A stretch of 64,000 bases of DNA, from contig NC_092654.1 of assembly GCF_032118995.1 (NCBI RefSeq), positions 15,305,784-15,369,783 of the forward strand. The letters are read 5' to 3'. The stretch is from Asterias amurensis. Taxonomy: Eukaryota; Echinodermata; Asteroidea; Forcipulatida; Asteriidae. Under the pieces are notes generated by a model that did no database searches, was not told the DNA's origin, and saw only the letters and a program-made list of their open reading frames with translations. Positions 35,521 through 48,300 of the stretch are shown here, piece by piece. Position 1 is the first letter of the stretch, and every line of letters starts with the position of its first letter. The position numbers and the translations under genes were made by a program.

Positions 35521-36289
35521 CATACCCCCCACCCCCAAAAAAACCCCTAAAGTTTGAAAGGAGAAAAGCCCAAACGAGAAGGATAAAAAGGTTTTTGAAA
35601 ATGTATACACCCTAAGAATCCTAATCCTGATCAGCATGAGAAATGGCTCCCTCTGATGAAGTAAGGTAGTTTTTGAGAAAGAGGTAATTTCTCACTCAAA
35701 TAATATACTTCAGTTGAAGCCTTTTATTGTGCATCTCTGAAAGCACACAATTGTGTACAAGAAAGGTGTTTTTCTTTCTTTTCTCTCATGAAATTTGATG
35801 ACTAATTGAGTTTGTTATTTTATGTTGGGGTACCTACTGGTCTTTGAAATTCCCCAACATGTCTAGTGCCTTTAAGATGCATCATGCATGCATGCCATGC
35901 TCTTATTGGAGAACAATCATCTTAAAACTACCCTGTGAAAGATTCATTGCTAGTTTTCTAAAACTATTTCTAAAGAGATTTTTAAAACCATTAGTGACAT
36001 ACAAGTACCAGCACAAACTGATTACTAGAAATAAATCGTGAAAACCAGCCAGATATACAATGCAAAGTTCAAAGTTCCCAATTGTGATTCCAGGTACGCA
36101 TGTAAAATATAAAAAATGTCATAAATTTGTCATTGATTATTTTTATAAAGTAATAACTGAAAGTGCCCTTTCCTTAAAAAATAACATTAAGCATAGCTAC
36201 CACAACACCACTAAACTACTTTTCTCTGTAAAAATGTTGCCTTGTTCTTTGAATTTACCAATAGCGAATTTTATAAGGAAACAAGGCGC

Positions 36290-36475
36290 CTTTTTTATAA
36301 TTGTTTATAAACCGTTGCTGTACCCACAGCATTCGAACTGCCTCTATAGCCAGGGGGCTAGCTCGGTAGTCTATTGGAAATACATTCTGCTCTACCAATG
36401 GTTCCAATCCGACCCGATTGATTTGCCAGTGGATTTTTTTCACAGAACTCGGGAAAGACAGAAATCTCTTTTGTG
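36290..36475 (+). repeat. tRNA-derived SINE remnant, type 2
   Basis: TGGTTCCAATCCGACCCG is a decayed box B, followed by CACAGAACTCGGGAAAGA as in the other type 2 copies. Confidence 0.5.
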
Positions 36476-36477
36476 AG

Positions 36478-36735
36478 TAGTGGTTCGGCTCTGATCTGAG
36501 ATGAGCCGGTTTCTACTCGACTTCTTAATCAATGTGCTCTCTGACCTTGAGTAGTGGCAGCTCTGAGAAGAGTGGTGGCTCTGGGAAGAGCTAGTTTCTG
36601 TTCAATGTTTTGACCAGTGTGCTTCACCAGAAGACGGTCTGAGCACACTTATTCGAAAACGCCGAGCAAAAACTGGCTCTTCAAAGAGTCACCACTACTC
36701 GCTGGAGAATTCTTACATGGTGTCCCCGCAATCCG
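36478..36735 (+). repeat. Unnamed repeat with histone-like hairpin
   Basis: Repeated GTAGTGGC(A/T)GCTCTGAG-type segments are followed by the hairpin TGGCTCTTCAAAGAGTCA at 36674-36691 and then CCACTACTCGCTGG. The sequence looks like the end of a mobile element of unknown class. Confidence 0.4.
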
Positions 36736-36739
36736 GACT

Positions 36740-38855
36740 TACTATCTTTCCACCATGCATATAGACTTAAGTCTTATCTAACAATAAGAAAACAAAACTA
36801 TAACATGTATTTTGAATACATAAACTTAAAAGTTTAAAAAACAAAAGGACGTAATTAATTATTTAGTACGATACATAGCAATTTAATTAATGAGCAGCTG
36901 ATTATGCAATATATTAACTTATGTAATCAAGCTTTACACACCAACTAAAAAGAATCTACACAAAGACTGACAACTATGTATTTACAGGTTAAGTTTTAAG
37001 AAAAATTGTGACTTTGCATGAACTATACTATTTCTAAATATTTTCACAACTCAAATAAAAAGAGATGTAAACATGGTTCTACTGCAAACCTCACCTTAAT
37101 ATATTTCCAGTTGTGCCTTAATAACATTTAATTACTACTTGTTGCACCAAACTTTTTAACACTCTGCGTATAAAGGCTTATGAAACGAAAATGTCTTTAT
37201 GACAAAAAAATTAACTCAAACTGCTTAGTTTTTAAACAAACACATCGTACCTAACAACAACCCCAAAACGGTTCCTAATTTGTAACGTCAAAACATTTCC
37301 AGATACGTAATATTATAAGAATTGGGTTTGAACAAAGATAAATTGACTGTGCCCTACAAACGACCCCCAGAATAACCTTGCCCAGTCAGTTTTCCTTGGT
37401 GGCTTTTATTACTTGATATTATACGACTGTACAGTTTATTGATAAATAGCGTAATCTCATTCCTGGTCACTAATATTAGGTGGTATTCAAATTGGCGGCT
37501 GCGACGACGACTGCTGCTAAGGGTGTCGCTAAGGACGCCCGATACTTCAACATGATGATGTGGAGATCAAGCTTTAGTCCTATAGCCATATATGTCAAAT
37601 TGGACATGGACTTTCGCTTTAGATGTCTAATTTTAAACACTTTTATAATTAATGAGAGTACCAGTAAAAAAAAAAACTTCAGTCTAAAACTCACAAATTC
37701 TATTTTAAAACTATTTCTTAAATTCATGGTATTGCACTAAAGCATTATTTATATACAGGAAAAATTAAACAATCTTTGTATATCAACAGATACAGCATGG
37801 CACTTTTCTTGTAATAACCATACAAAATAAAACAGCATTCTGGGCAGCATTGATTCTGGGTATTCAAACGTTCTTAAAATATATGACTTATTGGTTCTAA
37901 CACTATCTATTTCCTTCAAGAAAAATTCCATCTGAATCATCTTCCTCAGACCACCTTTAAGACGAGAACATTACATTGTAGTCCAGAGTACGTGATTGTC
38001 GAAGTACATGTAATAATCCAAATGCGGATAAGATCGTTAACTTTTTTGTACAACTTTTTATTTTTAATTTTATATTTTTTATAGATTAGATAATCTTTAA
38101 GTTTTGAGGCAGGAGATACACATTAATGGCATTGAATTGATGTAGAATGTGCAAGTCTGGTGCAAATTGAAACATTTGGGAAACCTCATGTTCAATACAA
38201 GTTTATTCTTCCAAGTGTGAAGATTGTTTTTTTAAAACGAGTCTAAAATATGTTCAATTCAATTCATGCAAAGTCTGTATACAGCTGCATACATGGTTTG
38301 TAAATTATACAATTATAAATGATCATACAATGCAATCTCTAAAAGCAACACATCTCAATAAGCAAACATATGGTAATCACTCTTAACATAAATGGCAACA
38401 AAAACGTTCAGTTTGAAGCATAAAGGAGCTTTTGATAGTATAAAGCATTATGAGAATCATCTAACTTCGGAGTAATGTGATTATGTACAAATATATCAGT
38501 TTTGACGCCCACAATTTTAATCTGAGAACCGTTTCTCAGATTGTGTATTCCTATTAGGGATTATCATTTCTGCATGGACATAATATTATCTCCGGATTTT
38601 TTGTGGGAATCTAAAAAATGCGACTGCCTTTTGAAATGAATTGTTCACATCTTAGTTTTATTGTAAACATCTACATTTGTATTGCTTACTTACTCCTTTG
38701 AAAAATGCCAGGGTTCCTACCGTATGGGACTTTGGTTTCTTCCCCATTGAAGAAGTTGTGACTTCTTCACTACCTAACGACGCCTTGGTATTTTCTTCTT
38801 ATTCTGATGCGATTCCTTCATAGTTTTTTTCTTTGAAGATGTTGCGTTTCCTGCA
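36740..38855. other. Region downstream of ALKBH3, no further gene seen
   Basis: AT-rich DNA with a diverged reverse family B copy at about 38370-38690 (TTTTGATAGTATAAAGCATT, ATTATCTCCGGATTTTTTG). The last 150 bases before the ALKBH3 stop continue its tandem repeat out of frame. The rest shows no coding signal. Confidence 0.45.
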
Positions 38856-39330
38856 CTACCTATTAGTGGGTTGGTCTCTTCCTCTCTTCCTCCTTTGAAG
38901 GCTTGATTGTGCCTTGCTTTCTTTCTCCATGGTAGACGCTTCGCAGTCTTCCCGGTTTGCTATTTTCTTCTTATTCTGAGGCGATTCCTTCTTAGTTTTC
39001 TTTGAAGGTGTTGCGTTTCCTGCTCTACCTATTAGTGTGTTGGTCTCTTCCTCCTTTGAAGGAGCTGAGGTTCCTTCATGGCTTGATTGTGCCTTGCTTT
39101 CTTCCTCCATGGTAGACGCTTCGCAGTCTTCCCGGTTTGCTTTTTTCTTCTTATTCTGACGCAATTCCTTCCTAGTTTTCTTTGAAGATGTTGCGTTTCC
39201 TGTACTACCTATTAGTGCATTGGTCTCTTCCTCCTTTGAAGGAGCTGAGGTTCCTTCATAGCTTGATGGTGCCTTGCTTTCTTCCTCCATGGTAGATGCT
39301 TCAAGATCTTCCCAGTTTGATGGTGCCTGA
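38700..39330 (-). repeat. 180-bp coding tandem repeat in the ALKBH3 tail
   Basis: Units of about 180 bp encode NREDCEASTMEEESKAQSS, EGTSAPSKEEETNTLIG and NATPSKKTKKESPQNKKK. About three units are coding. A further partial unit continues past the stop at 38856 out of frame. Confidence 0.8.
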
Positions 39331-42300
39331 TTTTCTTCCTCCTTCGAAGAGGCTTCGGTCCCATCCCGGCTAAATGGTGCCTTGCTTTCTTCCTCCATTG
39401 TAGATGCTTCGGTATCCTCCCAGCTCAACGGTGCCTTTTTTTCTTCCTCCTTCAAAGAGGCTTCGGTCCCATCCCGGCTAAATGGTGCCTTGCTTTCTTC
39501 CTCCTTTGAAGATGGTGAGGCCTCTTTCCAGCTTGATGGTGCCTTGTTCTCTTCCTCCATTGAAGGTGCTTCGGTCCCATCCCGGCTAAATGGTGCCTTG
39601 TTCTCTTCCTCCATTGAAGATGCTTCGGTCCCATCCCGGCTTAATGGTGCCTTGCTTTCTTCCTCCATTGAAGATGCTTCGGTCCCATCCCGGCTGAATG
39701 GTGCCTTGCTGTCTTCCTCCATTGAAGATGCTTCGGTCCCATCCCGGCTGAATGGTGCCTTGTTCTCTTCCTCCATTGAAGATGCTTCGGTTCTTTCCAA
39801 GCTTGATGATTCCTTTCCTCTTGGCGGTGCTTTCGTTTCTATTTTCTCAAACCTTTCATCTGGGTATATGTTTCGAAAGGTTAGATTGATGCGCAACTTC
39901 TTTGGCTTGTACTCTTTGGGAACTTGATGCTAAATTGTACACACAGAAAATAGCAAAGTTCACATCAACGAAGTAGCAATATTGAGTTCCAAACAAGTCA
40001 ATTGATAAATCTTAAAATACTGTAAGATGCTCTTTTAAGAGAGTCAGCGCTGCATGTATGAAACGGTTAGGTTTGGGTGGAAATGGCTTCAAGATGTCAA
40101 TCTTTCTCATCGATGAGCAGTTTTTTTATTTTTGGCTGAAAAAAATTGCATGGAGAGGTGCATTTTTTACTAGAATTTATTTCTAACTTTATACAAATTT
40201 AGCCGAAACTTAATTATACAAATATTTAAGTTATAACCTTTTTATAGCCGACTAAATATCACAGATATCGGCTAAACTTGCATTTTAAAAAGACAATGCA
40301 CACTATTGATAATTGTCAAAGACTAGTCTTCAAAGTTGGTGTATCTTAACATATGCATACAATAACAAACCTGTACAAATTTGAGCTCAATCGGTCGTTG
40401 AAGTTGCGAGATATTAATGAAAGAAAAAAACACCCTTGTCACACGAAGTTGTGTGCTTTCAGATGCTTGATTTCAAAACCTCAAATTCTAAATCCAAGGT
40501 CTCAAAATCAAATTCGTGGAAGTTTACCTCTTTCTCAAAAACTTAAGAGGGGGCCGTTTCTCACAATATTTTATACTATCAACCTCTCCCCATTACTCAT
40601 TACCAAGTAAGGTTTTGTGCTGATAAATATTTTGTAGTAATTACCAATAGTGTCCACTGCCTTTAAGGTGGATAGAATTCAAGTAAAAAAAACGCACCTC
40701 TCTGTGCAGTTTTTTCTTTCAGCCAAAAGTAAAAAAGTGCTCATCTATAAGAAAGATATGTATTCGACCCCTTGAAGCCAAATTCCACCCAAACCTATAT
40801 GTTTCATACATTTAGTGCTGATTTTAACAGCAAAAAGACAATCAAACAAACAAATTTGTTTACATGTATAACCCTTCGCATTGCCTCAAACAAACTTCTA
40901 AGCAAATTGAAGTTGATTTTAAACTTAACTGAAATGTACTAGTAAGAAGACACATACAAAGAGGGAACTTAATACGGAATCTAAAAAAAGACTGCTCACC
41001 TGCCAATCGTCCTGTGTATGTTTGGACATAATGAGAAAGGAACCATGCGTAAGGGGTACCTTCAGCTTCTCACAGTTGGTATAGTCCCTTGATCTGCGAT
41101 CCTGAAAATAGAAGAATAACCAACAAATTAAAAGCCAGAGAAAAATGCGGGTACTTATCAGAAAAAAATTACCAACTTGGGTTTAACCCCTCGTCCTGAG
41201 ATATATTTATTTTAGTGAAAATTATTTTTGTTATAGTCATGTTTAACGACGAAAGCTCTGTGTTTTGTCCTGCAAGGTAAGGTGTGTGGAGCATCAAGTA
41301 TGAGACCTTTTCCTGATGATAACACCATTTAATGCTTTACCATAATGCTTCCTTGCTGTATTGCAGTATGCTGTGCCACAATATGCTGCCAATCATACCA
41401 GGAACACCAAGGCAAACCCGCTCTCTTTTACAATAAGTGCTCAGCCATCGATTTCACAAAACTCTTCCTAACTTAAGACTAATCTTACAACTTAGGACGA
41501 GTCCCAACCCTGCACTGTTGCATGCAGACCTTAAGATTAAAGGAACACGTTGCCTTGGAATCGGACGAGTTGGTCTATTAAAAGCGTTTGAAACCGTTTG
41601 TTATGAAATGCATATGGTTAGAAAGATGTTTTAAAAGTAGAATATACTGATCCACACAAGTATCACTCAAAATTGCCTGTTTTCCTTTTATGTTGCAAAC
41701 TATCACGGTCGGCCATTAATGGGAGTCAACATTCTGACTCCCATAATGGCCGACCGTGTTAGTCGACGAGATAAAAAGAAATCCACGCAATTTCGAGAGA
41801 TATTTGTGAAGATCATTGTATTAAATTTTTACATCATCTTTCTAATCATATGCATTTTATAACAAACGCTTACAATTACTTTTCAAAGACCAACTCGACC
41901 AACCCAAGGCAACGTGTTCCTTTAATCCCAAGTTAGGACGAGTAACTCGAGATAGACGAGTCCTGACTCTTTGTGAAATCGACGTCCGGGTTCTTTTAAA
42001 TGCGAGACAAAACAAACAGGACCAACAGCCTTACATTCCATCTGGAGGAGGCAGCAATAATAGTTAGCATCTTGTTAAAGGACACGAGACACTCTCCTGA
42101 TCAGAAACACCAGAGCTTGAGTTCTGTGTTCTTATCCGCTCGGCCAAGCCACGTTGCTTCCAAAACACCATACAGAGCTTTTAAATCTTACATGGGTAAC
42201 GTGGCCGAGCAAATAAGAGCACTGAACTTGAGCTCTGCTGTTTCTGTTCAGCAGAGAGAGAGTGGGTTCGAGTCCCAGTCAAGACATTTGTGTCCCCGAG

Positions 42301-45300
42301 CAAGACACTTTCTTGTCCCCACCCAGGGGTAAATGGGTACATGTGAGAGCAGAGACTATTCTTGTGATTTAATAGCTTAGTAGTGCATATTTGTTGCAAG
42401 GCTGTAACTCCCCTGGGAGCTGAGATTTTGCTTAAGGAATGAATTAAATGACCCAGGGACCAGGGGTAATGGGGTAATGATGTTGGAGGACTTTTAGAAG
42501 CCCTTCGTGCGATATAAAAACTGATTATTATTATCATAAAGTAAATATTATCAATGATACCAATGGTTTCTTGCGCATTTCAAACATCCTCTCCTCTCCC
42601 AGTGAGAGTGAAGCAATAGTTGGTTGATCTCTCAGTCCGTATTCATCATCACTGTGCCATGCCACTCCGTCGTGTTGATTACGATACTTATTACACAGCA
42701 CTGAGTTGAACGTCATCCCAGCTTTATCCTCAATTTTTTTTCTGACTTCAAGAAGTTCATGGGGCCACTGTACATATAGAAGAAACATTAAGTACTTGGA
42801 TTATATGCCATATGGGTGAGGAAATGGAATTAGCTGTTTGCAAACTGCTATATCAACTCAAATTACCTGTGCTATAAATGAAAACAAAAGTTATTTTGCC
42901 TAACTTGTTTTGGTCCTAGCAGAGTCTTTCTCGAAGGACAAATTCATCTCAATGAACTACAAAAATAAACAATCACATTTCAGCTTTTAAGCTGAATTGA
43001 TTTCTTACGATTCCGGAGAAAGTTATTTATTAAAATAAATAACACTCTCTTGGGAATCGTAAGAAATTTTTTGAAATATGTCTCTTGTTCAACTATTTTG
43101 TTCATTTTGCAGCCCCAGAAATAGTTTTCTCTGAATCTAAGTATTGTCATGGAGAAATTTGTAAGCTATTTAAAAAAAAAAAAAATTTAATTAGAAAACA
43201 TCAACAAAATCCAGTTTTAATTGCTTGATATTAAATCTTTAAGTCTTCAGGGCTGTGGATTACAGAAATAAAATCTGATAATCTGTGAAGATTGTATTTC
43301 ATGTTGAGATCAAGTCTATAAAAACTAGGCCTGGGCGTCAAGTGAAATTCACCAACAGAAATAAGTCTGCATAGTCGCATTTCAATTAATCTTGACTTCA
43401 ACACTTGTATCAACTTTTTTTAACACCAAAGATTGTGGGTCTCTGTAGGTGGTAAACATCAGGTTGTAGTGTAAAGTATGCATCATAATAGACGCCACTG
43501 CAGTATAAGCAACTATTTTGATGCATTAAGATATGTTAGAGCAGACAAAATCAAGTTGGGCTTGGCGACTAGTGAAATTCAATACCATGACTAGTGCGCT
43601 TCGAGGTGAGGTTAACAGGATTGTTGAAAAACGGTAGTCGCAACTAGACATTAGCAGTCAAAAGTAGCGATTTTGACACAAGTCACACATGCTACCCTCG
43701 CCTAAAGCCACTGGACACGTTTGGTAATTGTCAAAGACCAGTATTCTCACTTCAGACTTGGTGCTCCCAACATATGCATAAAATAACAAATCTGTGTCAA
43801 TTTGGGGTCAATTGGTCATCGAAGTTGCAAGAAAATAATGAAAGAGTAAACACTCATTTGAGTGTTTTCATCAGATGCCTGAGAAAGGCTTCAGGGCTGC
43901 AGTCTTTTACAGATTCACACATTTTTATTGAGAAATTACCTCTTTCTAAAAAAGTACAGTACATGTACTTTAGAGTCGTCTCTTCGCAATGCTTTACACT
44001 ATCATTGAATATGATTGTGTCATCACAAAAAACACATACCCCCAACCCACGGGTACCCCGAAATTGACCCCAGGACCCATCAATTCAGAAGGGTGCGGGC
44101 ATCACTTGACCTTAAAAAAAAAACATGGCGGCGCCCATATGATAGGCATCATAGTATAGATATAATGAAATCTCTCAAATGCTTTTTGCCAAGCATCTTT
44201 TTATGCTAACATATTTTTTGAGTAATTACCAAACCTGTCCGGTGCCTTTAAGATGAATCTTAGAGCTTTGCAAAATTTGATACAGCTGATCAGTTTTTCG
44301 GTTTCTATAAAAACCTCTTCAAAAAAAGAAAAAAAAAAGTATAAAATAATGCATTTAAGGAACCTACTTTCTGATTGGCTTTCATTTGGACTTTGGAGTA
44401 TGCGTATGGATGCTCTCCATACCAGCATACCTCACGAGGTTCTTTGTAATCATCCCCTGAAGAGCAATCAATAAAAAAAAATTGATTAGAATTACGAGTA
44501 AAAAATATCAGAAACTCAGGGAATAACATCATTTTGCACTATTGACCCAATGCACCCGACGTCATCATAAGAATAATCTTGGATGTGCCACATTGGTGGG
44601 CAATGTCATCATGCGTTATTCAGTGAAGTGCGCATTTTGGCGACGCAGCGTTTACACGTAAACCTATTCCCCACCAAAATGGTGAGCGTGGCACAGTCGC
44701 CACGTATGACATGTGTGCGAGGGGTCAAAAGGGTCTGCAACAAAACTAATAGGGTAGCCACTTAATAGCATTTTAAAAATACAAACACACGAAATGTTTT
44801 TGAGTTGAAACACGGTTAATGCTTATAATAAATGGCAGTAACAACTTCGGAGTGTCCTGATTTGGTTGCGGCCAGTTGACCAACTGACGTGAATGCACCT
44901 GTATGCACCTACTGTACAAAGCTGAGCAAAGGGTACTAAAATAGATGCTCGAAATCTCCCTTCTCCGAGGGTTAATGTGTTATCCCTGGTTCAAGACCTT
45001 GGTCTTTTTTTGTGTACAAAAGACATTTATGGGAGATATATTGCCAGCCATTGTTATTACATTGTAATTGGCATAATGGAGGTACAAGTGTATGTTTGAC
45101 ATTCCAGCATACCATGGCTAATTATCGACACAATAATTAACTCACCCCAGACCAAAGTCAACAAGTAGATGATTATGCAATAACAATACTAATAACTGAC
45201 GAATGTACTACGCCAGTATCTGCCTTATTTATAATGAGGAATGAAGGTAAAACACACACAATGCTTGGTTATAGTGGGCCCCGTCTTTATCCACAAGGAT

Positions 45301-48300
45301 CAAGACAGGTACATGTACCTGCTGCTCAGATCCAGTGATTCCATTGGATACAATGATATCATTGGATAAACGTGCAGTGACATGAGCTTTCCATAGATGC
45401 CCAAACAGTGTAGAATTTGACTGTGTATCTCTACATAAAATGAATGTAGGTCAAAGGTGAATGTAAACGCCAGCTGGACAGGCCTCTCTCTCACGTTATT
45501 CACGAGCCTCGAAGTGTGACATCAGATGTTCAGGCTAGGTTAGGATAAATAACAAGCAATGGTCATAATGACTTGTATTAAAACACTCACCATATCTGTT
45601 CTTATTTGTTTGCTGATACCAGTCAATTTCCTTATCGAGAATCTCAAAGACTCGATCAGCTTCCTCTTTTTTTAAGAAGTCAACCATCAGTTCCACCCTT
45701 CAACAAATGAACATTGTCAAAGTCAAACCAATTTCAAATGTAAAACATGCTGAGCAATGCAACTACTTTCTTAGGGGCAGTGGGCACTATTGGTAATTAC
45801 TCAAAATAATTATTAGCATTACTTGGTAACGAGTAATGGGGAGAGGTTCCCTTTGAAGTGACGTAGTTTTTCGAGAAAGAAGTTATTTTCCAAGAATTTG
45901 ATTTCGCGACCTCAGGATTAGATTTTGAGGTCTCGAAATCAAGCATCTGAAAGCACACAACTTCGTGTGACAAGGGTGTCTTTTCTTTCATAGTTATATC
46001 GCAACTTCGATGACCAATTGAACTCAAATTTTCACAGGTTTATTAATTTATGCATATGTTGAGCTACACCAAGTGAGAAGACTGGTCTTTGACAACTACC
46101 AATAGTGTCGAGGGTCTTTAAAAGTGCTTTCATTTCAAATTTTAAAGGATAACACACCGAGAAAATTAAATTAGCTGTTGCGAAAGTGCTTGCCAACCAA
46201 AAGGACCTGTAAATGCAAAAAATAGTGAATGGCTGGATGTTTCGACCCTAAAACGTCAGGCCATTAACTATTTTTTTGTAGGATAATGAAACTTTACAAA
46301 TATTTTGTTTGTGGTTGCAAGTGATCCTATCAACAAGTAACAGCCATCTCTTTTGTTTAAAAATAAATAAACTATCAATAAATCGTCATGACAATGCAGT
46401 GTTTATGAACCTCAAGTCACACTGACGCAATTCATTTAATTTCATTTAATTTCAAGGACTCTCAGAAAAGCAAACTTAATCACTGAACTAGCCAAGAACA
46501 CAATGGAGAGAAGACAATAAAGTACAGTTTTTAGATCTGGAAGGAAAACCCCTGAGAATTACTCCGGGGAAAACAAACGCAATCAGGTAGGGACTGAAAA
46601 CCTTCCATATAATGCCCCGGAGAAGGCAATAAAGTACAGTTTTTTAGATCTGGAAGGAAAACCCCTGAGAATTATTCCGGGGAAAACAAACGCAATCAGG
46701 TAGGGACTGAAAACCTTCCATATAATGCCCCGGCATGATTCAAACCGGGGTCTAGGCAAGGAAAGATACCACTACGCCAAAGTGATCGCAAAAATATGCT
46801 GTTTTTATTCACTGTGGACTCAATAATTATTTAACAAAAAATCTAACGAAGATTTTACTTACACAGACTGCCCTGATGGTTCTTCACTAAGGATGTGCTT
46901 TCCGTTCTCCCTGCATAAAATAATTTAAGCAGAAATTGTTTATGAATAATGATAAATCACACGATAAATCATAATGGAATGAAGCAAAATATATTTTAGA
47001 AGACAACTGGTCCAAGACCCTAATGTGTCAGTGGTCCTTGTTTGTACAACAAATGGGCATCTATAGGTTAGAAATTGGGGCTAACAAAATTATCCCCATG
47101 AAAAAAAAACAGAGACTTTGAGTATGCAACCAGGTATCCTTTGTTGTACGGGGAAAACAAAGTGTAACACACTACCCATGCACAATGTGATGTCTGGAGG
47201 GTGTTAACATCACACACTGTTGACATCATACCCAAACAAAAACTGGTTCCAGCGTGTTTACACAGTCGGCCATTTTGTGGAGTCAAAATTTTTAATAAAA
47301 CAAAATGGCCGATTGTGTTAGTTCGCGACGTCAAAGGAAAACCATGCAATTTCGAGGGCATGTTTGTGTGGATCATTATATTCTACTTAAATTATCTATC
47401 TTACCATGCATTTCATAACAAACGGTTTCAAACGCTTTTCAAAGATCAACTCGCCCAATCCAAGGCAAAGAGCCCTTTTAACATTTAAAGAGGCTTTACT
47501 TGGATTTGATTTGAATGGAGCAGAAAAAACAACAGTTTACTTACACTAACACTCTCTCTTTAGCCTTTGTAGGTATTACGATGTGTTCAGTAGGTGCCTC
47601 ATATGTAAACTGAGATCTGTCAGAAAATTGCCGAGGTCCCCTTCCTCTTCTGCCAAACTGCACCTGCTGTGGACCACCCCATCGTTTAGTAGACTTAGAC
47701 GGCTGATTATAACCTCCATCTCTGGCAGAGTTTGGTCTCCTCTGGTCGTCATACCTTACTCCACCAGATTTGTAATGCTGGTTGTCAGCATTCTTTGCTT
47801 CACGGAAACGGGGAGGCTTATCATCATACTCCCTACCTCTATCGGACTGATCTTGCTGCCAAGTACCCCTTCTTCTACCTCTGCCTCTACCAGATTGTGT
47901 CTGTTGCTTTTGACCACCTCCTCTACCATGCGTCTGTTGCTCATGACCCCCTCCTCTACCAGTTTGCGTCGGTTGCTCCTGACCACCTCCTCTACCAGAT
48001 TGGGGCTGTTGGTCCCTTCCTGAAGAGGGCTGGTGTCCCAGATCCCCTCCTTTATCAGATTGCTGCTGGTTATAATCCTCTCTGCTAGAGCTACCAGATT
48101 GGTGGGGCTGCTTTGGGCCGATTCTGCGACCATTTTGACCATCTCGTCCTTGTGATGATCTCACTGGCACGGCCTGCCAGGGGGCTCCCTGGGTCCGACT
48201 TTGTTTACGCTTGCTCTTACTATCATAAAACTGCACAAACAGATAAAAATGGAGTAAGGCTATGTAAATGGTTATTGTTTGGTAATGACTCTGAACATGA

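Noticed and set aside
39382-39927. Long plus-strand frame opposite ALKBH3 exon 8
   Set aside because: It is the mirror of the coding tandem repeat; the minus strand has the conserved dioxygenase end and matching splice phases.
47583-48142. Several long frames on both strands over ALKBH3 exon 2
   Set aside because: They are by-products of the GC-rich RGG repeat; only one frame has the conserved motif and correct splice phases.
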